Both the position numbers and the translations under genes were made by a program. Positions 55,917 through 64,000 of a DNA stretch of 64,000 nt are shown here, one piece after another (the first letter of the stretch is position 1; each line of letters begins with the position of its first letter). The notes under the pieces are model-generated. The model was given only the letters and a program-made list of their open reading frames with translations. It made no database searches and was not told the DNA's origin. The DNA is taken from positions 61,131-125,130 of the forward strand of contig NZ_JAGGKA010000014.1 in NCBI RefSeq assembly GCF_017873215.1, in the 5' to 3' direction. Origin of the DNA: Clostridium tetanomorphum. GTDB lineage: Bacteria; Bacillota; Clostridia; Clostridiales; Clostridiaceae.

Positions 55917-57251
55917 ATGAATAAGTTAAAGTTTGGATTAGTAAGTTTAGGGTGTGATAAAAATAGAATAGATTCAGAAATAATGATAGGTAAAATTAGC
56001 AAAAATAATACAATAACTAGTGATCCAAGTGAAGCGGATGTAATAATAGTTAATACCTGTGGTTTTATAGAAGATGCAAAACAAGAATCAATAGATACTA
56101 TCTTAGAAATGACAAAATATAAACAAAGGAATTGTAAGGTTCTTATTGTTACTGGCTGTTTAAGTCAAAGATATGGGAAAGAACTTCAGGAATTACTTCC
56201 AGAGGTGGATGTTATGATAGGAGTTAATGACTATGATAAATTAGAAGAAGCGGTAAAAAAGGTTATTGAAGATAAAGAAAAACTTTTTTACTGTAATTAC
56301 AGTGATAAGGGAGTAAACGAAGGAGAGAGAGTACTAACTACTCTTAATCATTATGCTTATTTAAGAATTGGTGAAGGTTGTGACAATTTTTGCACTTATT
56401 GTGTAATACCACGTATAAGAGGTAAATATAGAAGTAGAAAAATAGAAAACATATTAAACGAAGCTAAAACTTTAGCTGAAAATGGAGTTAAGGAAATTAT
56501 ATTAGTAGCACAAGATACTACTAGATATGGAATAGATTTATACGGAAAAAAAATGATTCATAAGCTTCTTGCTGATATTTCTAAAATAAATGGTATAGAA
56601 TGGATTAGGGTTTTATATTGTTATCCTGAAGAAATGGAAGATGAACTTATAGAAGAAATGGCTTGTAATTCTAAAGTGTGTAAATATTTAGATATGCCTA
56701 TTCAACATATTAGTAATGATGTATTAAAAACTATGGGAAGAAGAGGGAGAAAGGAACAAATTATACATACTATAAATAAGTTAAGACAAAGAATTCCTAA
56801 TATTGCTTTAAGAACTTCTATAATAGTTGGATTCCCTGGGGAAAGTGAAAATAATTTTAATGAATTAAAAGATTTTGTTAAAGAAATTAATTTTGAGAAG
56901 TTAGGTGTATTTAAATATTCTCAAGAAGAAAATACTCCAGCAGCCATTATGGAAAATCAAATTGAAGATAAAATAAAAGAAATAAGACAAAAAGAATTGA
57001 TGGAGTTACAACAACGTATATCTAAAAAAATAAATAATTTAAAGGTTGGTAAAATATACGAAGTAATAGTGGATAGCTTTGACGGAGAGTACTATATTGG
57101 TAGAAATTATGAAATGGCTCCTGAAATTGATGGTGCAATTTATTTTAAATGTGATAAAATATTAAATATAGGTGAAATAGTTTCAGTGAAAATTGAGAGC
57201 TGCTCAGAATATGATTTAATAGGAGTTGTGTATTATGAATCTTGCAAATAA
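55917..57251 (+). CDS. rimO: Ribosomal protein S12 methylthiotransferase RimO
   Basis: Radical SAM enzyme adding a methylthio group to S12. The 444 residues have the N-terminal cluster cysteines ([30 protein letters not shown]), the radical SAM motif CDNFCTYC (about 155), and a C-terminal TRAM domain (about 380-440). Seventeen nt overlap pgsA. Confidence 0.95.
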   Translation: MNKLKFGLVSLGCDKNRIDSEIMIGKISKNNTITSDPSEADVIIVNTCGFIEDAKQESIDTILEMTKYKQRNCKVLIVTGCLSQRYGKELQELLPEVDVMIGVNDYDKLEEAVKKVIEDKEKLFYCNYSDKGVNEGERVLTTLNHYAYLRIGEGCDNFCTYCVIPRIRGKYRSRKIENILNEAKTLAENGVKEIILVAQDTTRYGIDLYGKKMIHKLLADISKINGIEWIRVLYCYPEEMEDELIEEMACNSKVCKYLDMPIQHISNDVLKTMGRRGRKEQIIHTINKLRQRIPNIALRTSIIVGFPGESENNFNELKDFVKEINFEKLGVFKYSQEENTPAAIMENQIEDKIKEIRQKELMELQQRISKKINNLKVGKIYEVIVDSFDGEYYIGRNYEMAPEIDGAIYFKCDKILNIGEIVSVKIESCSEYDLIGVVYYESCK

Positions 57252-57816
57252 GCTAACAATAATAAGAATTTTCTTAGTACCTATTTTTTTAGTATTTATT
57301 GCAGTAAAAGGCATACCCTATGGGAAGGAAGTTGCTACAATTATATTTATTTTAGCTGCCTTAACAGATAAATTAGATGGATACATAGCAAGAAGTAGAA
57401 ATCAAGTTACTAGATTTGGAAAATTTATGGACCCTTTAGCTGATAAATTACTTGTAACTGCAGCATTAGTATCATTAGTAGAGCTACAAGTAATTTCTAC
57501 ATGGGTAGCTATGATAATTATAGCTAGAGAGTTTGCTGTAACAGGTCTTCGTGCTGTTGCTGCTGCAGAGGGAATTGTTATTGCTGCTAGTGGTTGGGGA
57601 AAAGCTAAAACTGTTACTCAAATAATAGCAATAGTAATGTCTTTAATAACTTTAAATATAAGTAATCTAGATAAAACTTCAACTATGATGTTTATACCTT
57701 ATAGCTATATAAATGTAATAGCAAAAGTAACCATGGCTGCTGCAGTTATAATTACAATAGTTTCAGGGCTAGATTATTTTATTAAAAATAAAGAAGCTAT
57801 TAACACAGAAAAATAA
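57235..57816 (+). CDS. pgsA: CDP-diacylglycerol-glycerol-3-phosphate 3-phosphatidyltransferase
   Basis: Makes phosphatidylglycerol phosphate from CDP-diacylglycerol, i.e. from the CdsA product. The 193 residues start [15 protein letters not shown], with the CDP-alcohol phosphotransferase signature [15 protein letters not shown] plus [12 protein letters not shown] (DGxxARx8Gx3Dx3D). Several membrane helices follow. ATG 57235 lies inside rimO; AGGAG is 9 nt upstream. Confidence 0.95.
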   Translation: MNLANKLTIIRIFLVPIFLVFIAVKGIPYGKEVATIIFILAALTDKLDGYIARSRNQVTRFGKFMDPLADKLLVTAALVSLVELQVISTWVAMIIIAREFAVTGLRAVAAAEGIVIAASGWGKAKTVTQIIAIVMSLITLNISNLDKTSTMMFIPYSYINVIAKVTMAAAVIITIVSGLDYFIKNKEAINTEK

Positions 57817-57850
57817 TTAAAATGTTTAAAAATAGTAATTATGTATATAA

Positions 57851-57898
57851 TTCTAGATAAATAAAGTTCCTATTTTAATAGGAACTTTATTTATAGAA
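57851..57898 (+). terminator. Bidirectional terminator between pgsA and recA
   Basis: Long stem: AAATAAAGTTCCTATT pairs with AATAGGAACTTTATTT, and TTCT/AGAA extends it beyond a small bulge. A tail of T's is on both sides within the stem. Confidence 0.8.
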
Positions 57899-57914
57899 TT
57901 AAACGTTCTATAAG

Positions 57915-57943
57915 TTGACCGAATATAGAAAGTATTGTATAAT
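57915..57943 (+). promoter_or_regulatory. Sigma-A promoter of recA
   Basis: TTGACC, 17-nt spacer, TATAAT. The predicted start site is at about 57950, inside the LexA box. Confidence 0.75.
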
Positions 57944-57949
57944 ATAATA

Positions 57950-57961
57950 GAACAAATGTTC
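57950..57961 (+). promoter_or_regulatory. LexA (SOS) operator of recA
   Basis: GAACAAATGTTC followed by G agrees with the Gram-positive SOS box (CGAACRNRYGTTYC, i.e. GAAC-N4-GTTC). It overlaps the predicted recA transcription start, so LexA binding would block initiation. Confidence 0.85.
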
Positions 57962-58000
57962 GAAAAATGAAAGGATGGTGAACCCTTTAGGGAAAATATT

Positions 58001-59059
58001 ATGAATAATGATAAATTAAAAGCTATAGAAGCTGCCATGGGGCAGATTGAAAAACAATTTGGAAAAGGTTCTATAATGAAATTAGGAGAGCACAGTGTAT
58101 TAAATATAGATGCTATCTCTACAGGTTGTCTAGGAATGGATATTGCATTAGGAATAGGAGGAGTGCCCCGTGGTAGAATTATCGAAATATATGGTCCAGA
58201 ATCCTCGGGTAAAACAACTGTAGCACTTCATATAGTAGCGGAAGCACAAAAAATGGGAGGATCAGCAGCTTTTGTTGATGCTGAACACGCATTAGATCCA
58301 ACATATGCAAAGAGATTAGGTGTTGATATTGATGATCTTATTGTATCCCAGCCTGATACTGGAGAGCAGGGGTTAGAGATAGCAGAAGCTCTTGTAAGAT
58401 CTAATGCTATTGATGTAATAGTAGTAGACTCTGTAGCGGCACTTGTACCTAGAGCAGAAATAGAAGGTGAAATGGGAGATTCTCATGTGGGATTGCAAGC
58501 AAGACTTATGTCACAAGCATTAAGGAAGTTGGCAGGGTCTATAAATAAATCAAAATGTGTAGCTATATTTATAAATCAGTTAAGAGAAAAGGTAGGGATT
58601 ATGTTTGGCAATCCTGAAACTACTCCTGGAGGAAGAGCATTAAAATTTTATTCTAGTGTTAGAATAGATGTACGTAGAATTGATTCAATAAAGCAAGGAG
58701 AAGATATATTAGGTAATAGAACTAGAGCTAAAATAACAAAAAATAAAGTAGCACCTCCATTTAAAAATGCTGAATTTGATATAATGTACAATGAAGGTAT
58801 TTCAAGAACTGGTGATGTATTAGATTTAGGTGTTAAAGAGGAACTTGTTCAAAAGAGTGGAGCTTGGTTCTCATATAAAGACATTAGACTAGGGCAAGGA
58901 AGAGAAAATGCTAAACAATTTTTAAAAGAAAATCCAGAGTTACTTATAGAAATAGAAAATTCTATAAGAAAAAAACATAACTTACCAATTATGGTACAAA
59001 ATGAAGAACCAAAAAATGGAGAGAATAAATCGCAAAAAAAGGATAATGAAAATAAATAA
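58001..59059 (+). CDS. recA: Recombinase RecA
   Basis: Strand-exchange protein and LexA co-protease. The 352 residues show GPESSGKTT (Walker A, about 65-73), [46 protein letters not shown] (loop L2) and a charged C-terminal tail (Lys/Glu/Asn-rich, about 330-352). A better ribosome binding site (AAGGATGGTGA, 57971-57981) lies ~20 nt before the ATG, with CCCTTTAGGG between them. It is controlled by the LexA box at 57950. Confidence 0.98.
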   Translation: MNNDKLKAIEAAMGQIEKQFGKGSIMKLGEHSVLNIDAISTGCLGMDIALGIGGVPRGRIIEIYGPESSGKTTVALHIVAEAQKMGGSAAFVDAEHALDPTYAKRLGVDIDDLIVSQPDTGEQGLEIAEALVRSNAIDVIVVDSVAALVPRAEIEGEMGDSHVGLQARLMSQALRKLAGSINKSKCVAIFINQLREKVGIMFGNPETTPGGRALKFYSSVRIDVRRIDSIKQGEDILGNRTRAKITKNKVAPPFKNAEFDIMYNEGISRTGDVLDLGVKEELVQKSGAWFSYKDIRLGQGRENAKQFLKENPELLIEIENSIRKKHNLPIMVQNEEPKNGENKSQKKDNENK

Positions 59060-59094
59060 TAATAAAGTGGTGCATAATAAAGAAGATATACAAC

Positions 59095-59123
59095 TTGACA
59101 TAATGATAAAATTAATATAAAAT
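59095..59123 (+). promoter_or_regulatory. Candidate promoter for rny
   Basis: TTGACA, 17-nt spacer, TAAAAT; about 115 nt before the rny start. Confidence 0.5.
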
Positions 59124-59238
59124 AAATACAAAATCTGGTTTAGCGAAATCATCCATTTGAATAATATGACACCTTTCTATGCTTTTATATTTACTATTAA
59201 TAGATTTTTGGTAAAAAAAGAGCAAAGGAGGTGTTCAT

Positions 59239-60780
59239 GTGAAACCAATATATTATATAGTAATTACTGCAGTAGTAGCTGCCATAGCAATATATATAGA
59301 CTTTTATATAAGAAAAAATGTATCGGCAGCTAAAATATCTAATGCAGAAGAAGAAGCACGAAAAATAGTTGATAAAGCTGAAAAAGAAGCTGAGTCTAAG
59401 AAAAAAGAAGCTATACTCGAAGCTAAAGAAGAGGTTCATAGATTCAGAAATGACTTCGAAAAGGAGTCAAGAGATAGAAGAAATGAAATTCAACGTTTAG
59501 AAAGAAGATTAATTCAAAGAGAAGAGTCACTTGATAAGAAAAGTGATGTGTTAGAAAAAAGAGAAGAAAATTTAACAAAAAAACAACAGGAACTTACTGA
59601 GTTAGAGGCAAGTATTCAAGAATTGTATGATAAACAAAGAGATGAATTACAAAGATTATCAGGTTTAACTTCTGAACAGGCTAAGGACATATTATTAGAG
59701 GAAGTTAGTAAGGAAATTAAGCATGAAACTGCTGTAATGATTAAAGAGGTTGAAGCTAAAGCTAAAGAAGAAGCCGATAAAAAGGCTAGAGAAATAATTA
59801 CATACGCCATTCAAAGGTGTGCTGCAGATCATGTTGCAGAAACAACTGTATATGTAGTAAATCTTCCAAATGATGAAATGAAAGGGCGTATAATTGGTAG
59901 AGAGGGAAGAAATATTAGAACTCTCGAAACTTTAACTGGTGTAGATTTAATTATTGATGATACTCCAGAAGCAGTTATTCTTTCAGGCTTTGACCCTATA
60001 AGAAGAGAAGTAGCTAGAATTGCGTTGGAAAAACTTATAGTAGATGGACGTATACATCCTGCTAGAATTGAAGAAATGGTAGAAAAAGCTAAAAAAGAGG
60101 TTGAAAATGACATTAGGGAAGAGGGAGAACAAGCAACTTTCGAAACTGGTGTTCATGGACTTCATTCTGAGTTAGTTAGGTTGTTAGGAAGACTAAAATA
60201 TAGAACTAGTTATGGACAGAATATTTTGAAACATTCCATAGAAGTTTCATATTTAGCTGGTCTGATGGCTTCCGAATTGGGCATAGATCCTACTTTGGCA
60301 AAAAGAGCTGGTTTACTTCACGATATAGGTAAAGCGGTAGATCATGAGGTAGAAGGTCCTCATGCTTTAATTGGCGCAGAGGTAGCTAAAAAATACCATG
60401 AATCTGCCATAATAGTAAATGCAATAGCTGCTCATCATGGTGATGTGGAATCGCAATCTCTTGAAGGAATATTGGTGCAGGCTGCTGATGCTATTTCAGC
60501 TGCAAGGCCAGGTGCTAGAAGAGAAACTTTAGAAGCATATATCAAGAGGTTAGAGAAATTAGAAGAAATAGCAAATTCATATGAAGGCGTAGAAAAGTCA
60601 TATGCCATTCAAGCGGGTAGAGAAATTAGAATAATAGTTAAACCAGAAGAAATAGATGATGCTGGGTTAGTTGAAATGTCAAGGAATATTGTAAAGAAAA
60701 TAGAAAATGAATTAGAATATCCTGGTCAAATCAAAGTTAATCTTATAAGAGAAACTCGAGCAATAGAGTATGCGAAATAA
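59239..60780 (+). CDS. rny: Ribonuclease Y
   Basis: Membrane-anchored endoribonuclease that initiates mRNA decay. The 513 residues have one N-terminal membrane helix (about 4-22), a long coiled coil (about 30-200), a KH domain ([15 protein letters not shown] about 216) and an HD domain ([12 protein letters not shown] about 360; HHGD). GTG start with AAAGGAGG 8 nt upstream. In Bacillus ymdB separates rny from spoVS; here ymdB is absent. Confidence 0.97.
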   Translation: MKPIYYIVITAVVAAIAIYIDFYIRKNVSAAKISNAEEEARKIVDKAEKEAESKKKEAILEAKEEVHRFRNDFEKESRDRRNEIQRLERRLIQREESLDKKSDVLEKREENLTKKQQELTELEASIQELYDKQRDELQRLSGLTSEQAKDILLEEVSKEIKHETAVMIKEVEAKAKEEADKKAREIITYAIQRCAADHVAETTVYVVNLPNDEMKGRIIGREGRNIRTLETLTGVDLIIDDTPEAVILSGFDPIRREVARIALEKLIVDGRIHPARIEEMVEKAKKEVENDIREEGEQATFETGVHGLHSELVRLLGRLKYRTSYGQNILKHSIEVSYLAGLMASELGIDPTLAKRAGLLHDIGKAVDHEVEGPHALIGAEVAKKYHESAIIVNAIAAHHGDVESQSLEGILVQAADAISAARPGARRETLEAYIKRLEKLEEIANSYEGVEKSYAIQAGREIRIIVKPEEIDDAGLVEMSRNIVKKIENELEYPGQIKVNLIRETRAIEYAK

Positions 60781-60795
60781 TTAAAAAGAGAAAAT

Positions 60796-60850
60796 AAAAT
60801 CCTTTTAATTTGTAAAATTTATAAATTTTACAAAATTAAAAGGATTTTTT
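60796..60850 (+). terminator. Very long terminator hairpin after rny
   Basis: A ~25-bp stem (AAAATCCTTTTAATTT then GTAAAATTTA, pairing with TAAATTTTAC then AAAATTAAAAGGATTTT, one bulge) followed by T's. Confidence 0.88.
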
Positions 60851-60917
60851 CATTATATGTAGAATATTATTATATAGTACTAATAACAAATAAAGTTAAA
60901 TTATAGGAGGTTTATTT

Positions 60918-61178
60918 ATGGAAGTATTAAAAGTTTCAGCAAAATCAAGTCCAAATAAAGTTGCAGGAGCATTAGCAGGAGTTTTAAGAGAAAAGGGGGG
61001 CGCTGAAATACAAGCAATAGGTGCTGGTGCATTAAATCAAGCAATAAAGTCAGTAGCAATTGCAAGAGGGTTTGTTGCCCCAAGTGGTATTGATTTAGTG
61101 TGCATACCAGCATTTACTGACATAGAAATTGATGGTGAAGAAAGAACAGCTATCAAGTTGATTGTACAACCAAGATAG
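60918..61178 (+). CDS. spoVS: Stage V sporulation protein S, second copy
   Basis: An 86-residue SpoVS protein with EIQAIGAGALNQAIKSVAI and ARGFVAPSGIDL. GGAGG lies 9-10 nt before the ATG. It is in the conserved place downstream of rny and is likely the orthologue of Bacillus spoVS, while the copy at 11821 is the extra paralogue. It has its own terminator. Confidence 0.95.
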   Translation: MEVLKVSAKSSPNKVAGALAGVLREKGGAEIQAIGAGALNQAIKSVAIARGFVAPSGIDLVCIPAFTDIEIDGEERTAIKLIVQPR

Positions 61179-61194
61179 TAAAATAATATTGAAA

Positions 61195-61230
61195 AAAAGG
61201 ACTTGAATCACATCAAGTCCTTTTATTTAT
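61195..61230 (+). terminator. Rho-independent terminator after the second spoVS
   Basis: Stem AAAAGGACTTGA / TCAAGTCCTTTT with an ATCACA loop and TTTATTT tail. Confidence 0.88.
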
Positions 61231-61312
61231 TTTGATTATATGGTAAATTAGAACTTGTGATAAAATTAAATTTTATTATAAAAAGGTTGACTTTTAAAGA
61301 GGAGGAATAATA

Positions 61313-62173
61313 TTGGACTTAAAAGCTTTAATTAAACTTATGCGGCCTAAACAATGGATAAAAAATAGCTTTGTTTTTGCGGCTTTAATATTTTCGGGTA
61401 GATTCGTAGAGGTACCATTATTATTAATAAATGTAAAAACATTTATATTATTTTGTATTACTTCTTCTACGGTCTATATATTAAATGATTTAGTTGATAT
61501 TGAAAAGGATAAAATTCATCCTGAAAAGAAAAACAGACCATTACCTAGTGGGAGAATATCTAAGAATCTAGCTATTATTTTTGATATAATACTTTTAGGT
61601 GTTGTAATAGGTGGTTCTATAAATAACTTAAAGTTATTTATTATACTATTTACATATTTATTAATTAATGTACTATATTCATTTAAGTTAAAAAATATAG
61701 TTATTATAGATGTTATGATTATTACTTTTGGATTTGTGCTAAGGGTTGAGGCGGGAAGTATTTCTACAAATATTCCAATATCACCTTGGCTTATATTATG
61801 CACTACTTTGCTGTCTTTATTTTTAGCTTTAAATAAAAGGAAGAGTGAAATAATAACTTTGGAAAGTAAAGGGGCTAATCATAGAAAAATTTTAAAAGAA
61901 TATTCTATTGAGTTTATTGATAGTATGCTTACTATTGTTACGCCGTCCATATTGATGGCATATTGCTTATACACATTTAATTCTGTGCAAAATCGTAGTA
62001 TGATGATAACTATACCTTTTGTTTTATACGGTATATTCAGATATCAATATTTAATGTATAAAAAAAATATAGGTGGAAAACCAGAAGATATATTTACAAA
62101 AGATATGCCTTTTTTAATTAATATACTTCTTTGGATTGTAAGTGTTTTAATAATTATTTATTTTAGAATATAG
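61313..62173 (+). CDS. UbiA-family polyprenyl-phosphate phosphoribosyltransferase-like
   Basis: A 286-residue membrane protein with eight or nine helices. The motif NDLVDIEKDKIHPEKKNRP (residues 58-76) is the NDxxDxxxDxxHPxKxxRP form typical of decaprenyl-phosphate phosphoribosyltransferases (mycobacterial Rv3806c type) rather than ubiquinone or haem UbiA. Such enzymes move 5-phosphoribose from PRPP to a polyprenyl phosphate. TTG start with GAGGAGG upstream. It heads a three-gene set with a GT-C enzyme and an SMR-like transporter. The exact acceptor lipid is inferred. Confidence 0.85.
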   Translation: MDLKALIKLMRPKQWIKNSFVFAALIFSGRFVEVPLLLINVKTFILFCITSSTVYILNDLVDIEKDKIHPEKKNRPLPSGRISKNLAIIFDIILLGVVIGGSINNLKLFIILFTYLLINVLYSFKLKNIVIIDVMIITFGFVLRVEAGSISTNIPISPWLILCTTLLSLFLALNKRKSEIITLESKGANHRKILKEYSIEFIDSMLTIVTPSILMAYCLYTFNSVQNRSMMITIPFVLYGIFRYQYLMYKKNIGGKPEDIFTKDMPFLINILLWIVSVLIIIYFRI

Positions 62174-62187
62174 ACGGAGGTGCGGTT

Positions 62188-63444
62188 ATGCTTACAAAAA
62201 TGAATTATAAAGTTAAAAAAAAGAGTTATAAATATTATTCTTTTATAGGGATATTAGGATTAATATTAAGTATAGTATGGTGTAGTAGAGTAAATCCAAA
62301 GTTGTTTTCTGATTTTGAATATTATTATAATCTAGCGGTAGATATATCACAAGGAAAACCTTGGGGAGATACATATACTTCAGTAGGTTATCCTATTGTA
62401 TTAGGACTTTTATTTAAAATATTTGGGGCCAGTACATTGGTAGCTAAAATATTTAACATATCACTTACAGTTATAAGTTATTATTTAGTATATTCTATAT
62501 TAAATAAGCTAGAAATTGATGAATTAAACAAAAAAGTTATATATACAATTTTTGTGTTATTTCCTATAAATATTTTTTATAATAATTTGGTAGCTACAGA
62601 AATTATATTTTCAACTATGCTATTGCTAGTAACAAATATATATTTAAGTGGTGCTAAATATAAGTATGTAATTATAGGAGTATTAGTAGGGCTTAATACA
62701 ATAATAAAACCATTTTTTATATGTATATTTTTTGCGGTTTTCTTAGTGGATAGTATAACTTCAAAAAGAATTGGACAAGCGATAAAAAATAGTTTTATTG
62801 TACTTGTGGTATCAATTGTAGTTATTGTTCCTTGGTGCTATAGAAATACTAAATTAACAGGTGAGTTAACTTTTGTATCTAATAATGGAGGAATAGTTTT
62901 ATATATAAACAATAATTCACAAAATAATGTAGGAAGATGGATGCCAGCTGAAGATGTAGAAAATTCAATAGTAAAGACAGGAGAATATATAAATGCTAAT
63001 ATGACTAAGAAAAATAAAATGTTATCCAAAGCAGCTAAAGATTGGATAAGGGAAAATCCAAAGCATTTTATAAAATTAGGTTTTTTAAGACTTGTTAATA
63101 CTTACGGAACGGCAGGGGATTCTTATTATACAACTTATGAAAGTGAATTAAATGATAGCCAAAAAAATATTATGTACTCAATAGCAGATAAGGCTAAAAA
63201 AGTGGTATTCTATCCAGGGATTGTGTTTATATTACTTTATAGCATATACATATTAATTAACTTAATAAAAAGAAATACAGAAAATATTGATAAATTCATG
63301 CTATATTCTTGTGTAATATTTTATATGTTTACATGTGTTTACTTTATTACAGAAGGACAAGCTAGGTATTCATTTCCGTTAACATTTTTCATGGCTAATT
63401 CTATCATTTATTGCATGAGAAAAATTAAGGAGTTGTTTCAATGA
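62188..63444 (+). CDS. GT-C fold (GT39/ArnT-like) membrane glycosyltransferase
   Basis: A 418-residue protein with about 9-10 membrane helices. SDFEYYYNLAVDI in the first outer loop (about residues 41-53) carries the acidic DxE expected for lipid-phosphate-sugar-using GT-C enzymes. A large outer segment (about 225-335) with WRENP-like WIRENPKHFIKLGFLR follows. The C-terminal ITEGQARYSFP (about 391) matches the arginine/tyrosine motif common in this group. ACGGAGG precedes the ATG. The neighbours suggest that it transfers a pentose from a polyprenyl-phosphate donor to a surface acceptor; the acceptor is unknown. Confidence 0.82.
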   Translation: MLTKMNYKVKKKSYKYYSFIGILGLILSIVWCSRVNPKLFSDFEYYYNLAVDISQGKPWGDTYTSVGYPIVLGLLFKIFGASTLVAKIFNISLTVISYYLVYSILNKLEIDELNKKVIYTIFVLFPINIFYNNLVATEIIFSTMLLLVTNIYLSGAKYKYVIIGVLVGLNTIIKPFFICIFFAVFLVDSITSKRIGQAIKNSFIVLVVSIVVIVPWCYRNTKLTGELTFVSNNGGIVLYINNNSQNNVGRWMPAEDVENSIVKTGEYINANMTKKNKMLSKAAKDWIRENPKHFIKLGFLRLVNTYGTAGDSYYTTYESELNDSQKNIMYSIADKAKKVVFYPGIVFILLYSIYILINLIKRNTENIDKFMLYSCVIFYMFTCVYFITEGQARYSFPLTFFMANSIIYCMRKIKELFQ

Positions 63445-63797
63445 TAGTACAAATATTAGTATCAGTTTTTCTAGGAGCTTTAGGACAAATATTAGTAAAA
63501 GTAGGAGCGGTAAATTTAAATTTAAATTTCTCATCTGGTTATTTGGTTTCCAGTTTAGTTAGTATATTAAAGAATATACCTGTGATGAGTGGTATAATAT
63601 CCTATGGATTAAGTTTTTTATTATGGATTAAAGTACTAAGTAAAGTAGAATTAAGCTATGCATATCCAATGGTAAGTTTAGGTTATGTACTTGTAATGTT
63701 ATTTTCATACTTCATATTTAAAGAAAATATAACACCTTTAAGAATATTAGGGATAGCTTTTATAATATTAGGAGTCATTTTAGTTGCAAGAAGCTAA
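63441..63797 (+). CDS. SMR/EamA-type four-helix transporter, probable lipid-sugar flippase
   Basis: A 118-residue protein with four hydrophobic helices, the topology of small multidrug-resistance/ArnE-ArnF proteins. The N-terminal LGALGQILVKVGA (the GQxxxK pattern) and the C-terminal ILGIAFIILGVILVA are typical. The ATG overlaps the GT-C stop codon by 4 nt (ATGA), so the two are translationally coupled. ArnE/ArnF flip undecaprenyl-phosphate-aminoarabinose; here flipping a polyprenyl-phosphate sugar is inferred. Confidence 0.82.
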   Translation: MIVQILVSVFLGALGQILVKVGAVNLNLNFSSGYLVSSLVSILKNIPVMSGIISYGLSFLLWIKVLSKVELSYAYPMVSLGYVLVMLFSYFIFKENITPLRILGIAFIILGVILVARS

Positions 63798-63804
63798 ACA
63801 TACT

Positions 63805-63847
63805 AAATCGTTAGACGGACTTAAATTCTGTCTAACGATTTTTTATT
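63805..63847 (+). terminator. Rho-independent terminator after the SMR gene, target of the intron
   Basis: Perfect 12-bp stem AAATCGTTAGAC / GTCTAACGATTT, extended by three pairs to 15 bp, loop CTTAAAT, and tail TTTATT. The intron starts at the next base. Confidence 0.9.
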
Positions 63848-64000
63848 GTGTGCCCAGCATGGGCAACAACTTGACGGTGAAAGTCCGTTGTTGGGAACCA
63901 CTAGCTGACGGCAAGGGTGTCCACCGTGAGGTGGAATCTGAAGGAAGCCGAAGGCAAAATCTTGGTCTGAGGAATACAAATTACATATAAGGCTTACTAA
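63848..64000 (+). mobile_element. Group IIC intron, 5' part (continues past the window)
   Basis: The sequence begins GTGTGCCCAGCATGGGC, the 5' end typical of bacterial group IIC introns. It continues with domain I blocks recognisable from the Bacillus halodurans/Oceanobacillus introns: GGTGAAAGTCC, GGCAAGGGTGTCC, GTGGAATCTGAAGGAAG, GGTCTGAGGAA and ACATATAAGGCT. It sits directly downstream of a terminator, the preferred target site of this class. The reverse-transcriptase/maturase gene would lie beyond the edge. A 68-codon ORF through it is not a gene. Confidence 0.9.

Noticed and set aside
63784..63990. 68-codon + strand ORF after the SMR gene
   Set aside because: It begins inside the SMR gene, crosses the terminator and runs into the group IIC intron ribozyme core; its translation is that of conserved RNA, not a protein.

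Overview
The window is a gene-dense, very AT-rich chromosomal segment from a spore-forming Firmicute. Low-GC codon use, strong GGAGG-type ribosome binding sites, sporulation genes (two spoVS copies, ylbJ, an alpha/beta-type SASP, a YlmC/YmxH protein, an FtsK/SpoIIIE translocase), CodY, and Pta-AckA next to TmcAL all point to the genus Clostridium in the broad sense (cluster I). The species cannot be fixed from sequence reading alone. Nearly all genes are on the + strand; ylbJ, tmcAL and yraN are on the - strand.

Layout. 1-5000: 3' end of recG, a small acid-soluble spore protein, rsmD-coaD and a coiled-coil protein, convergent with ylbJ and tmcAL. 5000-12100: pta-ackA, a DUF177-rpmF unit, plsX-acpP, rnc, an Elp3-like radical SAM gene and a first spoVS. 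12200-23250: a tiny membrane-peptide gene, smc-ftsY, ylxM-ffh-rpsP-khpA, rimM-trmD, rplS, lepB, rbgA, rnhB. 23250-28800: yraN (reverse), comM, dprA, topA. 29300-39480: codY, rpsB-tsf, pyrH-frr, uppS-cdsA, a permease, dxr-rseP-ispG. 39480-39650: a decayed C-terminal scrap of polC. 39870-47630: rimP-nusA-rnpM-ylxQ-infB-rbfA-nrnA-truB-ribF, then rpsO. 47750-57820: pnp, an M16 peptidase, a YlmC/YmxH protein, dapG, tepA, ftsK/spoIIIE, rimO, pgsA. 58000-61180: recA with a LexA box, rny, second spoVS. 61310-63800: UbiA-family prenyltransferase, GT-C glycosyltransferase and SMR-type transporter. A group IIC intron begins at 63848, directly behind a terminator, and runs off the right edge.

Most of the window is conserved housekeeping synteny for translation, RNA processing, protein targeting, lipid and isoprenoid synthesis, and DNA maintenance. 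The more unusual content is regulatory or relic: structured leaders ahead of topA, rpsB, rplS and rpsO, tandem terminator-like hairpins ahead of rimP-nusA, the polC remnant, the polyprenyl-sugar cassette at the right end, and the intron inserted behind its terminator. No tRNA, rRNA, CRISPR array, prophage or insertion sequence was seen.
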